DNA of 64,000 nucleotides from Acanthosepion pharaonis (taxonomy: Eukaryota > Mollusca > Cephalopoda > Sepiida > Sepiidae), in contig CAHIKZ030001813.1 of NCBI GenBank assembly GCA_903632075.3, positions 4,993,501 to 5,057,500 on the forward strand, in the 5' to 3' direction. The position numbers and the translations under genes were made by a program. Positions 41,780 through 53,611 of the stretch are shown here, piece after piece (within the stretch, counting starts at the first letter, position 1; each line of letters opens with the position of its first letter). Below the pieces are notes generated by a model. It had not been told where the DNA came from. It worked only from the letters and a program-made list of their open reading frames with translations, and did not search any database.

Positions 41780-42250
41780 ACCAAGACCTCAGGTGAAACT
41801 CGTAAACACAGTTCATCGCTAAAGATGCTGGAAAAAATGGCCGGTTCCCTGTACGGCTCCATCAAGAAACTGACTCCGCCTGCTATACCCTACCTTTATA
41901 AGAGTAAAAGTAGGCCGAAAAGGAAGTACTGCTGCCCTGTATGAACAGGAACTGGCCAGTCTTTACTTTCCAGTTTCGATACAGTCCAAAAGCGTCTCCT
42001 CGTCCTTGTGAGTGACGAATTATTTTACACCCCACAACCAATTTGTCACAGACGAAACGCCGCAAGCCTCTCGCTACTCTATCGCAATTTCCATGGAACG
42101 TGTTCAGATGAACTACATTTCTTCGTTCCACCAGTTCTGACCTTCACAGCTAAGCAGACGACAAAGATGAAACCCTCATTTCTTTCTTATTCTATTGGTG
42201 AGATGTATGTTCCCCTTGAGCAACTTCTTATCAAGGACGCCCCACATTAG
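41780..42250 (+). mobile_element. LINE fragment (family B)
   Basis: Broken frames encode MAGSLYGSIKKLTPPAIPYL, YKSKSRPKRKYCCPV, and a GRNAASLSLLYRNFHGTCSD, ELHFFVPPVLTFTAKQTTKM stretch. It corresponds to the last third of the LINE ORF2 seen at 59.3-59.7 kb. The sequence begins at the same point (ACTCGTA(C/A)A, ATCGCTAAAGATG) as the fragment at 21411. Confidence 0.75.
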
Positions 42251-42590
42251 TAGAACAATAATTTATGAATTATTTTTGCATAAAAAATATTCTTATTTTT
42301 ATAAAGCTAAACACCAGTACATGGATTCTATGTCTCTCAAGTCATTTTCATTTGATGTTTAAAGTAAAATTACTTAATCTTTAAGGAATGGATAATCCTT
42401 TGTCTTTTGCCTTCCTCGATTTAAATCTGTCACTATAGGATTCTTTAAAAAAAAAATAGCAGATTCTTTATAAATCCCTTTAAATGAAAACCGTACCGTA
42501 AATCTTTGTGAGTGCTAATGAGATTATTTTAACACATTTAAGACGAAAGCACCTCAAGCAGAGCTTGAACACCTGTTCCACCATTTCTTA
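42251..42590. other. No recognised feature
   Basis: An AT-rich spacer between two LINE pieces of the same family and orientation. It may be an insertion into one LINE copy. Confidence 0.4.
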
Positions 42591-42875
42591 CTTCCATGTC
42601 TAATACCCACCATGCCAAGCACATTATAACGAACCATTCTCTTTCCGTTCGTATTCCTTTGTGGAGATGTAGGTTCAACTCAAGTAGCTTTTTCCCACGA
42701 ACCGCTGTCTTGTGGAAACATCTTCCCAGAGGATGCTTCACCACCGATCACTACAATCTTACCGTTTTCAAATTTAGGGTTAATCGATATCTTCTAAACA
42801 TACCCGTATAAACTGTCTCTTATTCTGTAAGCGTTTATATCGAGTGGCTGTCGGGCCTTGTACAAGGTGGTCATC
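42591..42875 (+). mobile_element. LINE 3' end fragment (family B)
   Basis: The plus frame 42596-42811 encodes SLSVRIPLWRCRFNSSSFFP, RTAVLWKHLPRGCF and YNLTVFKFRVNRYLL, the extreme C-terminus of the LINE protein. A 3' UTR follows with TATCGAGTGGCTGTCGGGCC. It could continue the copy at 41780-42250. Confidence 0.75.
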
Positions 42876-43549
42876 AATGTAAAAAAAAAAGAAAATACCT
42901 GTAAATGATGTTCGTTCCACTCTTATAAGTGTGAATGTTCCTAATTAATATCAAGCATTATATATTTATATTATCATTATGTGGATTGATGATCCTTCTT
43001 TTACGTTTTTCTTGGCGGTTTAAATTTGAAAATCCTCAGGTATAATTCATAATTATCTACCCGCTTTTCATCAGAAAAAAAAAATGAAGGTGATTCTCAA
43101 TACGGTATGTAATCAAATAGGAGGTAGATAGTCGTTAAGCACGAATCCCGTAGCCTGATTAATCGACCCAGGGAAGAATTAATCTTATGATACATTGTTC
43201 TTTCCATCTTTTATTTTAAATTATTTCTTTTTAGTCTTTCTCGTGTGATTATGCTTTTAATCAGAGCACAAACACGTGACATAACTGCGCTTGCGCACAG
43301 AAATAATGTATGCTCTAATGTTAGGTAACATCCACAAATTACTAACGATAAAAGAAACTGATTTACGTCATTCTGTCTTATTGAGCTTCCCATGATATTA
43401 TTTCGCTTTTCTTAAGAAAAAAGTGATTAGCCAGCTCCAGGAAAACTTAAATATAAGTTTTGCTGAAACTAGGATATAAAATATGCATTGATATAACCTT
43501 TGAGATAATTATAATGATACTGTGTATCCAGTGAGTTTGACTAAATTCC

Positions 43550-44260
43550 AAATAGTTTACGCGGCCTTGTGAGTGATGACTTAATTTCCACCCGACCGCC
43601 CTTTTCATACAGAAAAGTGTTGTATTATGTGTCGTCTCGGGATCCGCACAATATTAATAAAAACGGTATCAATGAAAAGGGTCACTTACTTTAGGTATTC
43701 GTTTTATTAACCTTGGCAGCTTGGATTCTAAGAGGCAGTAATAGGATTGACGTGATAAGAACGTATGTCGGAGGTTGGCTCAGCGTCCTTCCGCGGTTGG
43801 TATTAAACGGTACCAAACCTGGGCGTGGACGGCATATCGACGCGTCAGAATTCTCGAGACGCTCCGTTAATTTCGCACCGTTTTGATTTTATATTAAAAA
43901 AACAACAGACAATCCATCACTGCCAGAATGCCTTACTCATTCCGGCTAATCACTGAGCATTTTGGCCCTGGTATTGCATTCTGTAACAAGAGTCTATCTC
44001 TACGTAATCGCTATTTCCATAGAAAATGTTCAGACGAGCTATATATAACAAGTTCAGGCCTTTATGCCATATGCACAGAAGAGAATCATACTTATTTCCT
44101 TCTTATTTTATTAGTAAGAAAGAAGTTCTATGCAGACAACTTCTTAACCTCTACTTTCTGTTACAAACTTGAGAGTGCGTGCTTTCAAGATCACTACAAT
44201 CTTAACCTCTTCGAGTCTACGGTGAACCGTTATCTATCCTACAAATTCTCATAATCTGCA
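43550..44260 (+). mobile_element. LINE fragment (family B) interrupted by an insertion
   Basis: The left part (43550-43630) matches GGCCTTGTGAGTGATGACTT, ATTTCCACCC of the LINE. The right part (43975-44254) continues with NRYFHRKCSDELYITSS, then EESYLFPSYFIS-like text, the DNFLTSTFCYKLES segment and HYNLNLFESTVNRYLSYKF. In between, 43630-43975 is foreign. The copy ends near 44260 without a clear 3' tail. Confidence 0.7.
43630..43975. mobile_element. Unclassified ~340-bp insertion in the LINE
   Basis: The stretch is absent from other family B copies and differs in composition, with CTCGGGATCCGCAC, GGCTCAGCGTCCTTCCGCGG and CTCGAGACGCTCCG. Candidate GTATT duplications flank it (about 43624 and 43972). 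It has no ORF. It may be a solo LTR or a SINE, which I cannot decide. Confidence 0.45.
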
Positions 44261-44327
44261 CTTAGTTCATCATCTTATATACATACAACTATTTTGTACA
44301 TTGAGTGGGTCCTAAGTGAGCACTTCG

Positions 44328-44329
<2 letters not shown>

Positions 44330-44378
<49 letters not shown>
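44330..44378. repeat. (TA)n microsatellite
   Basis: A TA dinucleotide tract. Confidence 0.98.
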
Positions 44379-44382
<4 letters not shown>

Positions 44383-47088
44383 GAAACTAGGATGTACAAC
44401 CTGAGATGATAAAACTTTTAGAAAACTATTTTATGGTGGTATTATGGGTATTATGCGGTTCAAGTTATGATATAGCAGATGGTATGTACTGGACTCATGT
44501 TACGATATGTCAAAATATAATTTGCACTTAGTTTCGCACAAAATCGTGAATAGCCAGGTGTATCAGAGGGTGGATATAAAAGATATCTTCATAGCTACCA
44601 AGTGTAGATTCGATCCTTACATGATCTCATTGGCTGCCACCGACATTTAAACAAGTGGTCGACACGGTTGCGTTTTGCATGTGTGTGACAATCTGATGAT
44701 AAGAAGATATAAAATCACAGAAAATACAAAGAGAGTTACAAACATCCTCGCCAAAAGAAAAATCAATATTTGGAAAAGACCCTAAAGTCACGCACCTACA
44801 ATAACCGATGAAGTCTTGGGGTTGAATAAACAATAATTTTACGTATGAATGATTCAGTCTTGTCTTCTTATTCGAACCTTCGAAGATAACGTTATATATT
44901 TACTCTTTTAACCTGTGTTATAGTGGAACAAACCTATTCTATAGTTAATAGACTCTCCCACCTATAATAAGTCGGAGTAGTAAGAGTAACGAGTCAGTCG
45001 CTCAGTGGTTCGGTTAGTCAGTCGATGCCGGAAGACCGTTAGTTGGATATTAAAGTATCAGCTACCACAACTAGATTACTGCGTCATTACCTATTATATC
45101 ATGTTCCTAACGTTTTGTACGTCGAACCTATTTTAGGACCGACTTAGTACAAATACAAGCCTCCACTTTGAAACCACTCTACAACAACCTGGAAATTCTA
45201 AACTAACGTTTTGTTATACGTTTATTGCTTGAAACTCCATTCTATGGTGGTACCAAGTATGTGTTATTAAATTTAGGTAAAAAATCCTAAGTTATTTTTT
45301 TCTTTAAAAAATATACACATCCCAGTTACAAAGAGTGAAAAAACACAGAAAACTCATCGTATATACGATGAGCTTTCTATGTTTTCAGATATAAAATCTA
45401 ATAGTCAAAAATTCGATTTTGTCATTTCACCTTGTGTCATTTTTCTAGCTTTCGTTTCATTGAAATAAGTCATTTTAGTTGTCTTTTTACATTACTTTTT
45501 TTTACGTTGGCTTTTAATCAGTAACTACAGATTTAGATGATTTATGCTTTTGCAAATACTGTTAAATGAAAATATTTTCGAACACATCAGTAAAGATTTA
45601 AAATAAACTAATGAAAATTTTACTTTTCATTGAAGTGCTACAATTAGGCTTCTTCAAATACAGTTTCGCCTATTCTTGATTACATTCACACTGTAAACTA
45701 AATCTAGTTTTATGTATTGAAAGATATGAGTGTAATGGATATCACTTACATGGACAAAAATAGCATTCGTTAGTTGTTTGCAGTAATGGGGTTTTATACA
45801 TCAGCAGGAACATTGATTTCTCAGTCAATGTAGGGAAAAGGTGTAGGGGGGTTCTATGAATATCTCAGTGTATGAATTAAGCTGTGTTTGTTTTATTATA
45901 TGATATTTACAGTGATGATTTTAACGGTTAATTGTGTGTCCTTTTTTTCTTTGTAGAGAGACTGCAAATGAACAGTCATTACAAATTGAATTTCTTATGA
46001 ATTTTCTAATGAGCCCATTCTCTTTTGGTTACTCTTTCATCATTGCTCGTAATAAATATCAAATATGCCTAGTAGTTATTTTTTTTACCAATCAGAAAGT
46101 TAGAAAACTTCACACAGTAGTTGTTTAAAGATAATTGTGATATTTGCTTTTTATTCATCCCTAATGATTTTAGACGGACCGAATAATCAAAACTGAATCA
46201 CAGAATTGGTTAATGTTGAAAAGAAATAAGACAAAATAACAATAAAAATTCATCAAATACTAAAAAACATATCAACATCTTAGAAAACGCATAAATTTTG
46301 CAAACTATGAGTTCAAATTAATCTGGATTGTTATTTGCTGAATCTACATTATCGACATTGTTATAAATAAGTAACGTTGGCCTGGCTTCCTCTTTTGGAA
46401 TATCTTTTCAACGTTGTTTTGAAAAGTACGAGTGAACGACTTTGATTTTCCGATCAGTTAATTTTTAGATGAATAAATCCTTCAAGCTGGAGTGATCAAT
46501 TTGGAGCGTTGAAGTTGAGGTCGAATTCGAATGAAAACGATATGATGTGCTAGAAAAAGAATACAGTAATTTGTTTTCTACCACGCATTTTCAGCAATAT
46601 TTATCCCCCAGTATGCAAGTAGCAAGTAAGCGGACTATTTCGAAGGTGACCGTGGAAACAGTGAAGGTAAGTAATTTTTCATTGTGTTTCTCTGAAATTT
46701 TTGAGTAGCATATTTAATCGCGCATTGACACTCGGTTAGGATGGTATAGCGCCCTAAATAAGAATTTAAGGACAAACATGGAAAGATTTACCGACTAAAT
46801 CTGACAAGAAAAAAAAATGAGTCCTTCTCAACTTTTGGTTTTTATCTTCAATGATTACGTTCCTAAAATCTCTCAACTTGACTAACGGATTAAAATTAAA
46901 ACTGATGTATTTCACATTTGAGGAAATGGATCGGGACGAGACATTCTCAGCATCCCCATATGTCCCCTCAGTTGACACGGCTCATTTTATTTACGTGTCA
47001 CTGAGGACATGGACAAATATACTTTTCCCGATATCCCTTCATTGTTTGTAACCTTACTACACTTCCCATTGCTTTTTATATCAGCCAT
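44379..47088. other. Longest stretch without recognised elements
   Basis: About 2.7 kb with no LINE, SINE or terminal repeat that I can identify. ORFs are short (at most 70 codons, for example 46766-46978 minus) without family signature. The one structure is a perfect 20-base palindrome CTCATCGTATATACGATGAG, within longer imperfect arms, at 45342-45384. If unique host sequence exists in this window, it is most likely here. Confidence 0.5.
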
Positions 47089-47094
47089 TTGGTT

Positions 47095-47255
47095 TATGGT
47101 CATACGTTAAAACACCGCTTCTCCTCCGATCACTAAAGTTAACCAAAGTAGAGGCTTGTCAGTACCTAGATGGGTAACCGCTTGAAAATGCAAATGAGCA
47201 GTACGCTTGGATGTGTAGGCGGTGTAATGGATAACAGCACGGAATTGAAAATGTT
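47095..47255 (+). repeat. 5S rRNA/tRNA chimeric SINE, copy 4 (tail missing)
   Basis: The 5S-like part (TTATGGTCATACGTTAAAAC, ACCGCTTCTCCTCCGATCAC, TAAAGTTAACC, GTCAGTACCTAGATGGGTAA, CCGCTTGAAAATGC) is followed by the tRNA-like GGCGGTGTAATGGATAACAG. The copy stops near 47255, where a mariner fragment begins. Confidence 0.8.
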
Positions 47256-47257
47256 AA

Positions 47258-47390
47258 TGGACACTACGTTGTACGGCTTAATCATATTTCAAGACGGAAG
47301 ACAGCCGAGTCATCCAATTTTTGCTGTTTTCACCGTCACATTGCTGAAACAGGATACAAGACACCAAAAACTATGGTAATATGTATTTTT
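47258..47390 (+). pseudogene. Mariner-type transposase N-terminal fragment (DUF4817-like)
   Basis: The text TTTCAAGACGGAAGACAGCC, GAGTCATCCAATTTTTGCTG, and GTCACATTGCTGAAACAGG aligns with 26585-26650 (FPDRRQPCHPAFAAVYRRVAE). About 100 bases remain. Downstream, 47440-47500 holds the reversed AACTTTAAACTTAATAACTC, AAAAACTAG motif that also occurs in the tandem units at 26.1 kb. Confidence 0.65.
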
Positions 47391-47555
47391 AGATTATATG
47401 GCGGATCAGATTGTATCTTGGATTGTACATTCAACAGCGTCTATTGTCAACTTTAAACTTAATAACTCAAAAACTAGCGATTTGCACGCATACGTTTATA
47501 TGCACTTTTGTCCTAGACAAAAATCCTAATATGCGATTATGCTGTTTTAATGTTT

Positions 47556-47880
47556 AATGTCGATGTCGGACGTTTCGGTCTAATAGACCATCTTCAGGAC
47601 ATATTCATAAAACATAATTAACATAGACCATATACAATTCAACATGAAAAAGACGATGGACATAAAAGCAACACCAATCCAAACAGATAATGTATATATG
47701 TATGCATGTATCTCTCTCTCGCTCTCTGAAAAAAAACAAACAAAAATGTCAATGTAGGACGTTTTCGGTCTAATAGACCATCTTCAGGACATATTCATAA
47801 AACATAATTAACATAGACCATATACAATTCAACATGAAAAAGACGATGGACATAAAAGCAACACCAATCCAAACAGATAA
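47556..47880 (-). repeat. Duplicated PLE terminal repeat with two hammerhead-like cores
   Basis: Two direct copies of about 135 bases (47556-47690 and 47744-47880) are almost identical (single differences in GTCGATGTCGGACG against GTCAATGTAGGACG, and one extra T). Each carries, on the minus strand, CTGAAGA, T, GGTCT, ATT, AGACC, GAAA (47597-47572 and 47787-47762). The pair lies just 3' of the PLE reading frame at 48340-48011, so it is interpreted as the element's tandem terminal repeat. Confidence 0.85.
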
Positions 47881-48010
47881 CAGAAATATTTTATAAGATC
47901 AGCGTTCCGTTTAAATATGATCACGTCGTCGTCCCGTGGGCGATGTTGTGAAAACGTATTCCTAAAATTTGAGTATTTTGAATGAAAAACGAAAAGAATT
48001 TTATTTTGAT

Positions 48011-48340
48011 CTAAAACTTATATGTACGTTTGCCGAGCATTAATCTTGCTAGAAAGGGGGAAATATTAAAGAAGCCAGGTCTAGTGTTCACCGTGCGTGA
48101 GATAGATATTATGCCTGCTTCATAAATCCGCCTAAGATTTTTATTATGAAAATATTTTAAAATCTTCACAGAATCAAAATCGAAATTATGATCAACTTTA
48201 GTTGTGTGTACAACTAAAGCATTGTTTAAATTTCCGAGGCGAATATCTCGTTTATGTTCGAAAACACGAGATTTTACGGACCTACATGTTTCACCCACAT
48301 ATTTTAAGTCACAGTTGTTGCATGAGATTTGGTAGATGCA
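48011..48340 (-). pseudogene. PLE ORF, GIY-YIG endonuclease domain (C-terminal fragment)
   Basis: The minus frame is open from about 48340. It reads ACIYQISCNNCDLKYVGETC, RSVKSRVFEHKRDIRLGN, NALVVHTTKVDHNFDFDS, ILKYFHNKNLRRIYEAG and TVNTRPGFFNISPFLARLML. The CxxC and YVGET form the GIY-YIG core, followed by the conserved Arg and the EHxxD segment. The first in-frame ATG or GTG starts after the CxxC, so the copy is a truncated internal piece. The frame runs to a proper stop at 48011, so the C-terminus is probably native. It belongs to a different PLE lineage from the copy at 4876-5595. Confidence 0.85.
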
Positions 48341-48789
48341 AGCATCGGATGTAATATGTCATTTGCTGGTGTTATTTATATAAAATATATAAATATAATA
48401 TATATATTACCTACTAGAACTATCCGTAGTTTATTAAATACCAGACACTAGAGATAACAAAGGGAGCGTTGGTCACCTACGTCCCGAAGGAACATGGCAT
48501 TAAAAATATTTTAAATTGTTACACCAAAACAGAAGGAATATTATTATGTTTTAATATTGATACTTACTAAAAAATACATTTACAAGATAATCTTTATTCG
48601 GTTATATACAATCCATCACTAAAGAGATGAAAAAATTGGTTGGTTACTTGGGTTTGGGTTTATTTTGTTTTACGACATTTCAATACTTCAATGGGTTATT
48701 TAATTCCGACAAGATTTTTAAGATGCGTTCACAAGAATATATTCTGTATTATTTGTAAGAAATCAGTTTCTAGATTAGATTTCATTGAC
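48341..48789. other. No recognised feature
   Basis: AT-rich sequence. Confidence 0.4.
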
Positions 48790-48975
48790 GTATTTTTGTA
48801 AAGAGGAATTTTGTCGAGAGTTAAATATATTGTTGGTACTTTTTTTTTTTTTGCAAAAATGTATTGCTGGTATTTTTACTATAAGAATTTATTTTATATT
48901 TTCATAGTGTTTTGACACATGTATGGGGGTTAACTACTTGCCCATAGCTGTGTACACTAACTGCTGCTACTAACC
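48790..48975 (+). repeat. Dispersed repeat family X, copy 5
   Basis: The blocks AAAATGTATTGCTGGTATTT, TTTTCATAGTGTTTTGACAC and CTTGCCCATAGCTG are as in copies 1-3. It is cut at about 48975, where a LINE fragment begins. Confidence 0.6.
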
Positions 48976-49470
48976 CGTTGGTTTCTTGTACCATTCCAAA
49001 AATATACCTGGCTTCTTCTGTCATGCTCTATATTTACAAGAGTTCTATCAAACCAAAACTGGATTACTCCTGCCATATCGCACTTCCAGCTGCCCAGTCC
49101 TCAGTTTCCAACCTAAAAACATATTTACACGGCCTGGTGGGGGATGAATTATTTTCCACACTACAAACCCTTTTCAGAATAAGAAACGTTCCTAGGGTCT
49201 TGCTACTCTATCATTAATTTCATGACAAATTATCAGACAAGTTATATTTCTTAGTTCCACTAATTCAGATCTTCAAGCTGGGAAATGCCATGCTATATAC
49301 ACAGTGTTGACACATCTTCATTGATAAGAAAGAAATTATATTCAGAGAGATTTTTCCCAGAACTGTAACTTTTTGAAACAGACTCCCGAGAGGATGGTTC
49401 CCTGATCACTACGGCATTAACCTCTTCATATCTTGGATCAATTGCTATCTATCCTACATATCCTCATAAT
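48976..49470 (+). mobile_element. LINE fragment (family B)
   Basis: The plus frame encodes YLASSVMLYIYKSSIKPKLD, YSCHIALPAAQSSVSNLKTY and LVGDELFSTLQTLFRIRNV. Beyond 49217 other frames encode a YHDKLSDKLYFLVPLIQIFK-like stretch. The last block (GAGAGGATGGTTCCCTGATC) is shared with 23.0 and 42.7 kb. 5'-truncated with frameshifts. Confidence 0.75.
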
Positions 49471-50097
49471 TTGCGTTTAATATTTCTCTATAACAGCCTT
49501 GTTTAGTAATCCTCTACCGTAAGTCGTTCTTGGGTCTTGTCTTAGCGAAAGAATAGTATTAAAAGCAATAGTATATGAAAAAAAGGTTATCGTTTGAAAA
49601 TCTGACCGAACATATTTTTTATTCCTGTTCTTAGCAATTAACCAAAACAGCGAACTTAGAATTACACATGTGTACGGCATTAAATCACAAAGATCTTTAT
49701 TGACGTCAGTTAACAGCCACTTGCTTTTTTATCGAAATATCAAAGCAGACTCACAAAGATCTTAATCTTCGTCGGATTAAAGACGTCAGCAAAAATGTAA
49801 GCAGTAGAAGGTATATCTGCTGCTTTACGATTAATGGAAGCAGAAGCAATGTGCGCTGATTGAGAGGGACTGTGCCTCGTGTAATGCTTAAATGCCTTAG
49901 AAAACACACCTTTTCTGATATATGATGGATCCAGTACTCATAGGTGTCTATGTTAGTGATACAACTATTCACTCCTGTCTTAATAGTAAGTCTATCAGTC
50001 TGATCAGATCAGATTGTCACCTGATCTTAAAAATGACTTACAGTCTGCTGTTAACTGAAGTAGTAAATAGCTTGTTTATTTAAACATCTCCAAAACG
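49471..50097. other. No recognised feature
   Basis: ORFs of 67 and 73 codons on the minus strand show no family signature. Confidence 0.35.
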
Positions 50098-51290
50098 AAA
50101 CTGGACTCTATCAATCATCTGAGAGACTCCTTTCTGGTTTTCATCAACATGGCTGATGCTAACCTTCAAGAGAGTGACTTGTTGTGCCTTCTCGGGCTAA
50201 CATTTTCAACTGACATGTAGTGGAAAGAATATATTGAATCAATTACTATGTCTGATGCTAAGTGTTATGGGGTCCACCCCTTTTTTATACAAGTGAACTC
50301 GACCAGTGTGTACTTGTACTGCTGACGGTGAATACCCGGGAGTAACAGTAACAGAGACGGAGAGATACACTGATACAGTGAACAGTGAGGAAGTGAGAGT
50401 GTGAGGTAACCGCTTTGTAGGAGTCACAGTTGCAAGCACGTAGACTCAGAAGGAAGTCCTACTTCGATACTGAATTTCCCAGACTGTATATATATATATA
50501 TATTATTATTATTGCTACTAACCGCATTTCTGGATCTACTAACTGTATTACCAATTGTATTATTGCGTCAATACATTTATTTGCTATATTCCATTCCTGC
50601 GTTTGTCATTCATTTGAGACCAGATTTCATCTCGGAATCCACAACAGTAAGAAAATTGGTTCACTGTGTCATGCTGGACAAGCTTGCTTTCCAGAATCTA
50701 TCTTACAATTTTATAAGTCTTTATTTGTCTATGCATTGAATATTGTTACCACACCTGGTCTGGTACTCCTTCTATACATTTTGAGATTCATGATTAAATT
50801 TCAAACAAGCGTCTGCAATATGGTTCTGATGTGGCATCTCGCCATTTGTCACTTTCCCGCTGCTGTAATTCAACTTCCCTGTACATTCTCTGTAAATACT
50901 TTCATGATAATTGTTCTAATGAGCTTTCCTCTATGGTACCTAGATAATTTAAGCTTAATACTAGATTGGTGGCTACGTCTCATCATATTACAGTTGAAAT
51001 GGCGAGATGCGACCGTATATTATGTTAACAGTTTTTTCAATCACAATTCTCGCTTGTGGAACTCACTTCGAGCTTCTCGCTTGTGTAAATCGCTTCTAGC
51101 TTCGCAGTCAACTTTTTATCTTCAAAATCTTAAATGTAATGTCAATCGTTATCTTGTCTTCTTAATTCTTGTTCTTTTTTGCTTCTCTCTCATTTCTTTT
51201 TTTCTCATAATCGCTAATAGTAAGTAACCCCATGCGTCTGAATGGCTTTATTGCGTTGCTTGAGGTGAAATTATACAAAAATATATAAAT
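50098..51290 (+). mobile_element. LINE 3' copy (family A) split by a solo LTR
   Basis: The left part (50098-50262) encodes KLDSINHLRDSFLVFIN, MADANLQESD, LLGLTFSTDM, WKEYIESIT, then DAK. The right part (50652 on) resumes KIGSLCHAGQACFPESILQF, YKSLF and ends with SRLWNSLRASRLCKSLLASQ and LQNLKCNVNRYL, then the AGTAACCCCATGCGTCTGAA, GCTTTATTGCGTTGCTTGAG 3' UTR. The order matches 59.2-59.9 kb. Removing the LTR and one target copy restores the reading frame. Confidence 0.85.
50263..50646 (+). mobile_element. Solo LTR, 384 bp, with 5-bp target duplication
   Basis: It starts TGTTATGGGGTCCACCCC and ends GGAATCCACAACA (TG...CA). It is flanked by CTAAG (50258-50262) and GTAAG (50647-50651), a 5-bp duplication with one change, as for many LTR retrotransposons. 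The host LINE codons join exactly across it. A related but truncated copy lies at 25507-25848 in the opposite orientation. There is no internal coding region, so it is a product of recombination between two LTRs. Confidence 0.92.
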
Positions 51291-51299
51291 CTCTCCCTC

Positions 51300-52366
51300 A
51301 TATATATGATGATGATGGACTATCTCGTCGTTTTCGACGTATGAGTGTCTTTCAGTTCAGTTATTATGTTTATGTTTCTTATGAGACAACAATCCTGCAC
51401 GGGATTTGCAAACAAATCCATACAAAGAGCATACTGAAGGGTTGGCCATCATATAGGCTGATGTATAAGCCCGAGATTTAGTGTTAATTCTTAATTCTCT
51501 CAGATGGTTGGGAAGATTCTTTTCAAAGTTTATTTATACCTCGGTAGCAGGTATTACTCCAGTTTGTTTAGTTTTCAACAGCAAATTCGAACTTCTCTAT
51601 AAGGATGTTTGCAGAAATTAAATTGTATTTAAGTTTATCCTTGAAGCGTAACCAAGGACAGCCTACGTTACACTTACCATGAAAGATTTGGCTATACATG
51701 AGTATTTTAGGCATCTAATCATCACTCATTCTGATGACATGACCAGCCTATCTGAACTGTGATTGCACCAGTGAGGATTCAATACTACGGACGCCACATT
51801 TGATGAAAAGATCAGGGTTAGAGATTTTGTCCTGTCGTGTATAACCGCATATTGAGCGAAGCCAGCGTTTATGAAAAGCATCAAGTTGGTTGATGTGCGT
51901 CCTGTATGTCGTCCACGATTCTGACCCATAAAGAAGTGTGGTTAGAATGACTGCTCTATATACACTGATTTTCGTTTTCAGTGAAATCCCACGAACATCC
52001 CTTAGGCGATGCTTAAGCTTCCCAAAGGCATCGGTTGCCTTTGATATTCGGTTAACTATCTCGTCATCGAAAGAGGCACTTGAATTGACTTCTTGAGTTT
52101 TCTAAGTACGAGAATGATTTCACATACTTCAGGTTGTTGTTGCCAACTGTAATAGAAACGACTGGAATGGTATGGGTAGGTGGTTTTTGTTTTACATACC
52201 TGATCTGCTTAGGTGTAGGGCTTAGTTGATGGACAACTTCAGTTCTCTTTATGCCTATAGATAATCCGTATGAGTTGCAAGCGGTAGAAAAACGATTGAC
52301 AAATGCTTGAGCTTCCTCAATGGAGGTGGACACGATCACAGCGTCATCAGCAAATAAAAAGCTCAA
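51300..52366 (-). pseudogene. RTE-like LINE ORF2 C-terminal fragment
   Basis: The minus frame starts with MSFLFADDAVIVSTSIEEAQ (FADD is the reverse-transcriptase catalytic box), then FSTACNSYGLSIGIKRTEVV, TVGNNNLKYVKSFSYLENSR. After frame changes it continues with a GQNRGRHTGRTSTNLMLFIN stretch and a C-terminus resembling RSIxSSLVQSQLRWAGHVIRM. Family members end in the latter kind of block. The 3' UTR ends in a GATAGTCCATCATCATCATA run at 51307-51325. It is dead through frameshifts and is 5'-truncated at (TA)n. Confidence 0.85.
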
Positions 52367-52370
52367 TCTA

Positions 52371-52406
52371 TATATATATATATAGAGAGAGAGAGAAAGT
52401 TATTAG

Positions 52407-52474
<68 letters not shown>

Positions 52475-52475
52475 T
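52371..52475. repeat. (TA)n and (GA)n tracts
   Basis: Two TA tracts (52367-52383 and 52410-52472) are separated by AGAGAGAGAAAGTTATTAGG, which is repeated on the other side (52477-52495). Confidence 0.95.

Positions 52476-53611
<1,136 letters not shown>

Noticed and set aside
45342..45384. Bacterial-type terminator hairpin
   Set aside because: The palindrome has AT-rich arms, and the context is a eukaryotic genome. It has no neighbouring gene to terminate.
50430..51227. The longest ORF in the window (265 codons)
   Set aside because: It begins inside a solo LTR and continues out of frame into LINE sequence, so it is a chance chimera and not a gene.
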